Source: Mycobacteroides chelonae CCUG 47445
GTDB taxonomy: Bacteria > Actinomycetota > Actinomycetes > Mycobacteriales > Mycobacteriaceae
DNA length: 64,000 nt
Assembly: GCF_001632805.1 (NCBI RefSeq)
Contig: NZ_CP007220.1
Location: 2,232,001 to 2,296,000 of the forward strand
Direction of reading: 5' to 3'
Made by a program: the position numbers and the translations under genes
Shown: piece by piece, positions 58,851-64,000 of the stretch
Position numbering within the stretch: the first letter of the stretch is position 1
Layout of the letters: each line of letters begins with the position of its first letter
The notes under the pieces: model-generated
What the model was told of the DNA's origin: nothing
What the model saw: the letters and a program-made list of their open reading frames with translations, nothing else
The model's database searches: none

Positions 58851-60014
58851 CTACCCCGTGGCAGGTGCGCGATACCCCGAGAGTGCTTGCAAGACCGGAG
58901 CGGCGGCCCGGGCGGCCATGACCGCGTACGCCTCTTCGGTCTGCAGGGCGATATCGCGCGGGTCGCGAGAGCCTCGTTCTATGCGGTCGCGTACGAACGC
59001 CAGCTCGACGACCTGTGCCGCGAAGTTCTTCACCGCGGCACCACTGGGACCACCGCCGATCCGTCTGGCTTCGGCGATGGCGTGCTTGCGATCCTTGATC
59101 GAACCCAGCCAGGTGGCCTCGTTGGGGGTGACCAGTCCGGCGGCCACCATCCCCGGCAATTTCTCGGCGACGACATGCTGTTCCTTGCGTCGGCTGCGCA
59201 CCCCCACCACGATCATCAGCACAAAAATGGGGACCATCCACAGCGCGTACACCGCGAGGTAGCCCTGGAATCCGAGGAATGACGAGCCATTCCACAGTCC
59301 GTGCATGAGGACGGCCGCGAGGTACCCCGCACCTATGCACAGGAATTTGGCGAGGGCACTGCGTTGCCGCAGCGAGTAGTAGATGCCGATACCCGTCATG
59401 GTGGTGAACAAGGAGTGGGCGAAGGGGCCCAGTCCCAGCCGCAGGATCGCGGTAATTACTGACTCGCCGACAGTGTTGCCACTGCCGATGTAGGCGATGT
59501 CTTCGAGCCATGCGAATCCGGCGGCGGTGATGCCCGCGTAGACGAGGCAATCGGTGAGCGAGTTGAGTTCGTGGCGGCGCCGGCCGGTCAACATCAGAAG
59601 CAGAAAGGCGCCCTTGGCAGCTTCTTCGATGAAGGGCGCACGGATCGCTATCGCCGCGAAGGTCGTGCCGCCCTCGGGATCGAAAACGGACCCAAAGGCC
59701 AGTTCGAGGATGATCGAGACGACGACGGATAGGGACGCACCCCAGGTGAAGGCCAGTACAAGGAGCCTGGAGGGTTCCGGTTCCCATCGGTCCAGCCAGA
59801 GGTAGCAGAGGACGACGACCCCGATCGCGATGCTCGACAGGACCAATCCGATCATCGCGCCGACGGGGTTGGAGAGAAGCAGGCCGGCCAGAATCAATCC
59901 CGTCACCAGCGCCAGGGCGATGATGACCCCGATCGGTGCGCCGACTTTTTTGATGCGCTGGGGAAATCCCGGGATGGGTGGCATAGGTGCGGGTGCGGGC
60001 GCGTAGGACACCAC
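58851..60014 (-). CDS. PrsW-like intramembrane metalloprotease family protein
   Basis: A 387-residue membrane protein with about eight hydrophobic helices. The PrsW/CPBP-type motifs are APFIEEAAKGAFLLLML (EExxK, about 129-145), the FAWLEDIAYIGSG segment (about 168-180), and His residues in GPFAHSLFTTMTG and LMHGLWNGSSFLG, which would coordinate zinc. A Pro-rich N-terminus (APAPAPMPPIPG) and a soluble tail frame the core. The start is GTG at 60014; an ATG ten codons later is possible. It is divergent from rpsA across 208 bases. It may cleave membrane regulators, as in PrsW, but no target is visible. Confidence 0.85.
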   Translation of the reverse strand: MVSYAPAPAPMPPIPGFPQRIKKVGAPIGVIIALALVTGLILAGLLLSNPVGAMIGLVLSSIAIGVVVLCYLWLDRWEPEPSRLLVLAFTWGASLSVVVSIILELAFGSVFDPEGGTTFAAIAIRAPFIEEAAKGAFLLLMLTGRRRHELNSLTDCLVYAGITAAGFAWLEDIAYIGSGNTVGESVITAILRLGLGPFAHSLFTTMTGIGIYYSLRQRSALAKFLCIGAGYLAAVLMHGLWNGSSFLGFQGYLAVYALWMVPIFVLMIVVGVRSRRKEQHVVAEKLPGMVAAGLVTPNEATWLGSIKDRKHAIAEARRIGGGPSGAAVKNFAAQVVELAFVRDRIERGSRDPRDIALQTEEAYAVMAARAAAPVLQALSGYRAPATG

Positions 60015-60086
60015 CGAAGAGTAGCTGCGCGCTTACTCGCGGGTGCGGTATCCGCCCGGGGGCTCCGCTCGCCAAGGAGACCGGGT

Positions 60087-60116
60087 TTGTCCTGGTGGAG
60101 GGCAGTCGAGTAAGGT
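60087..60116 (+). promoter_or_regulatory. Predicted promoter of rpsA
   Basis: TTGTCC (60087-60092) and TAAGGT (60111-60116) form a reasonable -35/-10 pair with an 18-base spacer, giving a leader of about 100 bases before the rpsA ATG. Predicted from sequence only. Confidence 0.45.
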
Positions 60117-60222
60117 GAAGTCCATCTCTGCCGCACGTGCGGAGGTCGAAGCACGCCCGCAGCTGAAGCTAGCTGTGGCAGAACTGTCCCTACTACACAA
60201 CCTGTCCGGAGCAACCCAACAC
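60117..60222 (+). promoter_or_regulatory. rpsA 5' leader
   Basis: The leader contains a perfect 12-base palindrome CCGCACGTGCGG (60131-60142) and an AGCTAGCT element, and lacks any Shine-Dalgarno before the ATG (ACCCAACACATG). S1 mRNAs in other bacteria are SD-less and autoregulated by S1; that is a plausible role here, not shown. Confidence 0.4.
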
Positions 60223-61668
60223 ATGCCAAGTCCCACCGTGACCTCGCCGCAAGTAGCCGTCAATGACATCGGCTCGGCCGAGGATTTTCTCGCCGCTATC
60301 GACAAGACGATCAAGTACTTCAACGATGGCGACATCGTCGAAGGGACCATCGTCAAGGTTGACCGCGACGAAGTTCTTCTTGACATCGGTTACAAGACCG
60401 AAGGTGTCATCCCGTCCCGCGAACTGTCGATTAAGCACGATGTCGACCCCAACGAGGTCGTTTCCGTGGGCGACGAGGTCGAGGCCCTGGTCCTCACCAA
60501 GGAGGACAAGGAAGGCCGTCTGATCCTGTCCAAGAAGCGCGCTCAGTACGAGCGGGCCTGGGGCACGATCGAAGAGCTCAAGGAGAAGGACGAGGCCGTC
60601 AAGGGCACCGTCATCGAGGTCGTCAAGGGCGGCCTGATCCTCGACATCGGCCTGCGCGGCTTCCTGCCCGCATCACTGGTCGAAATGCGTCGTGTCCGCG
60701 ATCTGCAGCCGTACATCGGCAAGGAGATCGAGGCCAAGATCATCGAGCTCGATCGCAACCGCAACAACGTGGTGCTGAGCCGTCGCGCCTGGCTGGAGCA
60801 GACCCAGTCCGAGGTGCGCAGCGAGTTCCTCAACCAGCTCACCAAGGGTGCCATCCGCAAGGGTGTCGTGTCCTCGATCGTCAACTTCGGCGCGTTCGTC
60901 GATCTCGGAGGGGTTGACGGCCTGGTTCACGTGTCCGAGCTGTCTTGGAAGCACATCGACCACCCGTCCGAGGTGGTTCAGGTGGGCGACGAGGTCACCG
61001 TCGAGGTGCTCGACGTCGATATGGACCGCGAGCGGGTTTCGCTGTCGCTCAAGGCAACTCAGGAAGACCCGTGGCGTCACTTCGCTCGTACCCACGCCAT
61101 CGGTCAGATCGTGCCCGGCAAGGTCACCAAGCTGGTGCCGTTCGGTGCGTTCGTCCGCGTGGAAGAGGGCATCGAGGGTCTGGTCCACATCTCCGAGCTG
61201 TCCGAGCGCCACGTCGAGGTGCCGGATCAGGTCGTGGGTGTCGGTGACGACGCGATGGTCAAGGTCATCGACATCGACCTGGAGCGTCGCCGCATCTCGC
61301 TGAGCCTCAAGCAGGCCAACGAGGACTACACCGAGGAGTTCGACCCCTCGAAGTACGGCATGGCCGACAGCTACGACGAGGCCGGCAACTACATCTTCCC
61401 GGAGGGTTTCGACTCCGAGACGAACGAGTGGCTCGAAGGCTTCGACAAGCAGCGTGAAGAGTGGGAGGCCCGGTACGCCGAGGCCGAGCGCCGTCACAAG
61501 ATGCACACCATTCAGATGGAGAAGTCCGCCGCTGCCGCCGAGGCGGAGGCTGCTGCCGCGTCCTCGAACGGCTCTTCGCGGTCCGATGATTCGGCTTCGC
61601 AGGGTGGCTCGCTCGCCAATGACGAGCAGCTCGCCGCACTGCGCGAGAAGCTGGCTGGCAACGCCTAA
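60223..61668 (+). CDS. rpsA: 30S ribosomal protein S1
   Basis: A 481-residue S1 with four S1 RNA-binding domains: first from about residue 36 (GDIVEGTIVKVDRDEVLLDI), second about 120 (GTVIEVVKGGLILDIGLRGF), third about 205 (RKGVVSSIVNFGAFVDLGGVDG) and fourth about 292 (PGKVTKLVPFGAFVRVEEGIEG). An acidic, Ala/Ser-rich C-terminal tail follows, typical of mycobacterial S1 (length about 481). The ATG at 60223 gives the conserved MPSPTVTSPQVAVNDIGS N-terminus; the open frame further upstream is the leader. It binds mRNA for initiation and trans-translation. A strong terminator lies 15 bases after its stop, and coaE follows. Confidence 0.98.
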   Translation: MPSPTVTSPQVAVNDIGSAEDFLAAIDKTIKYFNDGDIVEGTIVKVDRDEVLLDIGYKTEGVIPSRELSIKHDVDPNEVVSVGDEVEALVLTKEDKEGRLILSKKRAQYERAWGTIEELKEKDEAVKGTVIEVVKGGLILDIGLRGFLPASLVEMRRVRDLQPYIGKEIEAKIIELDRNRNNVVLSRRAWLEQTQSEVRSEFLNQLTKGAIRKGVVSSIVNFGAFVDLGGVDGLVHVSELSWKHIDHPSEVVQVGDEVTVEVLDVDMDRERVSLSLKATQEDPWRHFARTHAIGQIVPGKVTKLVPFGAFVRVEEGIEGLVHISELSERHVEVPDQVVGVGDDAMVKVIDIDLERRRISLSLKQANEDYTEEFDPSKYGMADSYDEAGNYIFPEGFDSETNEWLEGFDKQREEWEARYAEAERRHKMHTIQMEKSAAAAEAEAAAASSNGSSRSDDSASQGGSLANDEQLAALREKLAGNA

Positions 61669-61683
61669 GCACGTGTTCTGAAG

Positions 61684-61718
61684 GAGGGCCCCGGTCATCG
61701 CGACCGGGGCCCTCTTTT
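61684..61718 (+). terminator. Intrinsic terminator after rpsA
   Basis: A perfect 13-base stem, GAGGGCCCCGGTC (61684-61696) with GACCGGGGCCCTC (61702-61714), a five-base loop and then TTTT. It is one of the few clear hairpin terminators in this window and separates rpsA from coaE, which implies coaE has its own promoter in the next 95 bases. Confidence 0.9.
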
Positions 61719-61813
61719 GTTGACGGTGAGCTCGGGGCGGCGATATCTGGGCAATCCGAGAGGGCAACGCCCCCAACGCATAGTGAACGCGCCGGGAGTG
61801 ACAGACTGCGGGC

Positions 61814-63010
61814 ATGTTGAGGATCGGCCTGACCGGAGGAATTGGCGCGGGGAAGTCCACGGTGTCCCGGACGCTCGCGGAATGCGGTGCGTTCATCGTG
61901 GACAGCGATGTCATCGCGCGCGAGGTGGTCGAACCGGGAACTCCGGGTTTGGCAGCGCTCGTGGAGGCCTTCGGTGAATCGATCCTGCGGCCCGATGGTG
62001 CGTTGGATCGACCCGCATTGGCCGCAATCGCATTCCAGGATGACACGCACCGCGCCACGCTCAACGGGATCGTGCACCCGCTGGTCGGAGCCCGCCGAGC
62101 CGAACTGATGGCCGCCGCCGGTGAGGATGCCATTGTGGTGGAAGATATTCCGTTGCTCACCGAGAACTCATTGGCGCCCTTCTATCACCTGGTGCTGGTG
62201 GTGCATGCGGAGATCGAGACGCGCGTGACGCGGCTCGTCACGCATCGCGGCATGGATGAACAAGATGCCCGTTCCCGGGTGGCCGCGCAGGCCAGCGACG
62301 AGCAACGTCGTGCCATTGCCGATGTGTGGCTTGATAATTCAGGCGATACCGATGCGCTTGCTCAAACAGTCCGTGATCTGTGGGCCGTCCGGTTGCTGCC
62401 GTATGAGATCAATCTGCGGACTCGGCAGCACGTGCGTGCCGACCCGGTGCTGGCGCCCGCCGATCCCACCTGGCCCGCGCAGGCGCAACGCATCATCAAT
62501 CGTCTTGCCGTGGCGTGCGGGTCCAAGGCTCTGCGGATCGACCACATCGGTTCCACCGCGGTACCGGGGCTCGACGCCAAGGACGTCATCGACATCCAGG
62601 TGACGGTTGAATCTCTGGAAGTAGCAGACGCTTTGGCGGGATCTCTGGCTGATATCGGGCTGCCGAGGCTGGACCGGATCACCGGCGATAACCCGCACGA
62701 GGGCGATGGCGCGCGCTGGGGTAAGCGTTTCCACGCATCCGCGGATCCGGGCCGACTCGCGCATGTGCACCTGCGTGTCGACGGTTGGCCGGGTCAGCGT
62801 TACGCGTTGATCTTCCGGGACTGGTTGCGCGCGGATCCGCAGGTACGTGGGGAGTATCTGGAGGTCAAGCGTCTTGCCGAGCGGACGGCGCAGGAGGGCC
62901 CGCAGGACACGGCCGCCTACGTCGAAGCCAAGGAACCGTGGTTCGCGCAGGCGTATCCGCGCGCACTGGCATGGGCCGACGAGACCGGCTGGACACCAGC
63001 GACAAGCTGA
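61814..63010 (+). CDS. coaE: Dephospho-CoA kinase CoaE fused to UPF0157 (GrpB) domain
   Basis: A 398-residue two-domain protein. Residues 1-200 form dephospho-CoA kinase, the last step of CoA synthesis: P-loop [12 protein letters not shown] (4-15), [14 protein letters not shown], and [20 protein letters not shown] in the lid/core. Residues about 205-398 form a UPF0157/GrpB nucleotidyltransferase-like domain ([44 protein letters not shown]). The fusion is normal for mycobacteria (M. tuberculosis CoaE is similar), and the C-terminal domain helps folding or stability. The rpsA-coaE order is conserved in the genus. Confidence 0.97.
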   Translation: MLRIGLTGGIGAGKSTVSRTLAECGAFIVDSDVIAREVVEPGTPGLAALVEAFGESILRPDGALDRPALAAIAFQDDTHRATLNGIVHPLVGARRAELMAAAGEDAIVVEDIPLLTENSLAPFYHLVLVVHAEIETRVTRLVTHRGMDEQDARSRVAAQASDEQRRAIADVWLDNSGDTDALAQTVRDLWAVRLLPYEINLRTRQHVRADPVLAPADPTWPAQAQRIINRLAVACGSKALRIDHIGSTAVPGLDAKDVIDIQVTVESLEVADALAGSLADIGLPRLDRITGDNPHEGDGARWGKRFHASADPGRLAHVHLRVDGWPGQRYALIFRDWLRADPQVRGEYLEVKRLAERTAQEGPQDTAAYVEAKEPWFAQAYPRALAWADETGWTPATS

Positions 63011-63011
63011 T

Positions 63012-63677
63012 TCAGTGCGCCTGCGCGACGATGCCGACGCAGGTCGCCGTCAACAGCCTCGTCAGGGCCGGCTCGAAGTCAAGATTCCAGTCCGGCGGGA
63101 CGCCGGGCTCGTTCTTGTAGTCGTGGTCGAGGCCCTCCGGTGGATGGGCGACCTGCCACAGCATCGCGGCCAACGAGAAGGCCGCCACCAGGATGTCCAA
63201 TGAACTCTTGCGACCGATCTCGGGGAGCGCTTGCTCGATGGATTCGGCGATCGCCATCACCGCCACATTGCTGATCTGTTTGACTTCCGCGACGCGCTCC
63301 ACATCCACCTCGTGTTCGAGATGCAGGTGCTGGTTCGCGAGTAGGTCGCAGAACAGGGGATCCGCCGCGAGCCCGTGCACGAGAGCCTCGGCCACGCGGG
63401 CAGGGGAGCCGGTGCCGGGTTCGGCCAGCGCCGAACACACCGTGTCCGACCAGCGAGTCCAACCTTCGGCAGCCAGGTGCAGCAGCACTTCCTTATGGGA
63501 GCTGAAATAGCGCCGAACCGCCGAATAGTGCACTCCGGCGCGGTTGGCGACGGCGGTCAGCGTTACCGAGGTGACACCGGATTCCACGGCCAGGGATCGT
63601 GCGGCTTCCACGATCGCCGCGGCCCGCTGACGCTTCTTTTCGTCCGTGCGGGCGCGTTGGAATGTCAGTTGCGCCAC
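63012..63677 (-). CDS. TetR family regulator
   Basis: A 221-residue TetR protein: VAQLTFQRARTDEKKRQRAA start, then helix-turn-helix SVTLTAVANRAGVHYSAVRR (about 37-56) and YFSSHKEVLLHLAAEGW. The GTG at 63677 is chosen because the next GTG upstream (63695) overlaps a TAACGCAC repeat that appears to be operator. The C-terminal helical domain has normal length. It is convergent with coaE (1-base gap). In M. tuberculosis this position, between coaE and uvrB, also holds a small minus-strand gene. The effector is unknown. Confidence 0.88.
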   Translation of the reverse strand: MAQLTFQRARTDEKKRQRAAAIVEAARSLAVESGVTSVTLTAVANRAGVHYSAVRRYFSSHKEVLLHLAAEGWTRWSDTVCSALAEPGTGSPARVAEALVHGLAADPLFCDLLANQHLHLEHEVDVERVAEVKQISNVAVMAIAESIEQALPEIGRKSSLDILVAAFSLAAMLWQVAHPPEGLDHDYKNEPGVPPDWNLDFEPALTRLLTATCVGIVAQAH

Positions 63678-64000
63678 GTGCCGAGGATAACGCACGGCGT
63701 GTGATTTGCGACGTAGCGAACCACCCGGTAGCGTGCGTTACGCACGTGATATGCGTTAAAGATCCTGATGAACGCGCTGGAAGGGAGCCAACTGTTCCGC
63801 ACTTAGGCATGGTTTACTTCGAGAAACGTCCGGGCGGATGCGCCCGGGTACCGCAGGCTCGAAGCGACCATCACGTGGCGATAGCTGCGCCGCCTTCCGA
63901 TGGGGCGGTCGGGTGCGGATATCCGATCAGTAGTTGAGCCAGGTTCGGGCGAGTGGCGTCGGCTTGCACAACGCCAACGGGTGAAGGGGTTTTACGATTC
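63678..64000. other. Intergenic stretch: TetR operator repeats, no convincing gene
   Basis: These 323 bases hold no gene I can support. The left part carries repeats of TGCGTTA: inverted at 63688-63695 (TAACGCAC), within the palindrome GTGCGTT-ACGCAC at 63733-63745, and again at 63751-63757. They are probably the binding sites of the TetR regulator and perhaps of the next gene to the right, outside the window. The rightmost 240 bases show only a short open frame (63810-63937) with no RBS or recognised motif. Confidence 0.5.
63733..63745. promoter_or_regulatory. Palindromic TetR operator candidate
   Basis: GTGCGT-T-ACGCAC is a perfect 6+1+6 palindrome, 55 bases upstream of the TetR start, flanked by two further copies of the TGCGTTA half-site. 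This is consistent with a TetR autoregulatory operator. Confidence 0.55.

Noticed and set aside
58846..60075. 409-codon frame overlapping the PrsW-like gene on the same strand
   Set aside because: Arg/Pro/His-rich shadow of the protease gene in another frame; the alternative frame has real transmembrane segments and EExxK.
60673..62160. 495-codon open frame antisense to rpsA and coaE
   Set aside because: It crosses the rpsA terminator and both genes, has no motif, and reflects the codon bias of the S1 gene read backwards.
63810..63937. 42-codon frame starting MVYFEKRPGG near the window end
   Set aside because: No Shine-Dalgarno, no motif, proline/arginine-rich composition; not enough to call a gene.

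Overview
The window looks like chromosome from a high-GC, rapidly growing mycobacterium, most likely of the Mycobacteroides abscessus/chelonae group. This rests on the mycobactin genes mbtI/A/F-like/G/H with the IrtA/IrtB exporter-reductase pair, IdeR-type iron boxes, rpsA followed by a CoaE-UPF0157 fusion, a KmtR-type nickel/cobalt sensor, a 13E12-type DUF222-HNH protein with an actinobacterial SOS box, and F420/PPOX and FadD proteins. The species is an inference. No tRNA, rRNA, CRISPR array, prophage or insertion sequence was seen. Coding density is very high, with many ATGA/TGATG overlaps.

Layout. 1-2.5 kb: a short Rossmann protein and a group A flavin monooxygenase, divergent from a LysR regulator. 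2.75-9.4 kb: a six-gene operon (GntR/UTRA regulator, 2x[4Fe-4S] ferredoxin, lipoprotein substrate-binding protein with an extra C-terminal domain, permease, ATPase, and an 893-residue fumarate/APS-reductase-like flavoprotein ending in nine HEAT repeats). This is the best candidate for an undescribed system. 9.5-23.6 kb: the iron block, with mbtI, a peroxiredoxin, mbtA, a 1458-residue NRPS (MbtF-like), mbtG, mbtH, irtB and irtA, and four IdeR-like boxes. mbtB-E are not here.

23.6-28.2 kb: ectABCD plus an MHS-type transporter, with a perfect CRP-type site upstream. 28.4-33.1 kb: FUSC exporter and MerR regulator behind a fifth IdeR-like box, then Tat DyP peroxidase, PCu(A)C copper chaperone and a FadR-type regulator. 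33.2-39.6 kb: CynX-type MFS, RecQ with an unusual tail, an asparagine-permease-like APC protein, and the SOS-box DUF222-HNH protein. 39.6-46.0 kb: a divergent catabolic island (flavin monooxygenase, alpha/beta hydrolase, acyl-CoA/AMP ligase; TetR and amidohydrolase).

46.1-48.5 kb: two tandem metal-efflux modules (CmtR-like ArsR + CDF; KmtR + CDF). 48.5-58.8 kb: mixed small transcription units (APC permease + YnfA, epoxide-hydrolase-like protein, PPOX protein, MBL hydrolase, secreted protein, TetR/PhyH pair, polysaccharide deacetylase, DUF2127 membrane protein, UbiH-type FAD protein/MarR/Baeyer-Villiger monooxygenase). 58.8-63.7 kb: conserved core with PrsW-like protease, rpsA (strong terminator), coaE and a TetR regulator. 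The last 323 bases carry the TetR operator region and no convincing gene.

Functionally the window centres on iron acquisition (salicylate synthesis and activation, lysine hydroxylation, mycobactin export/uptake, and possibly an iron-controlled aromatic exporter), osmoprotection, metal efflux and peripheral flavin-dependent catabolism. All protein assignments come from reading motifs and recalled family resemblance. No search was run.
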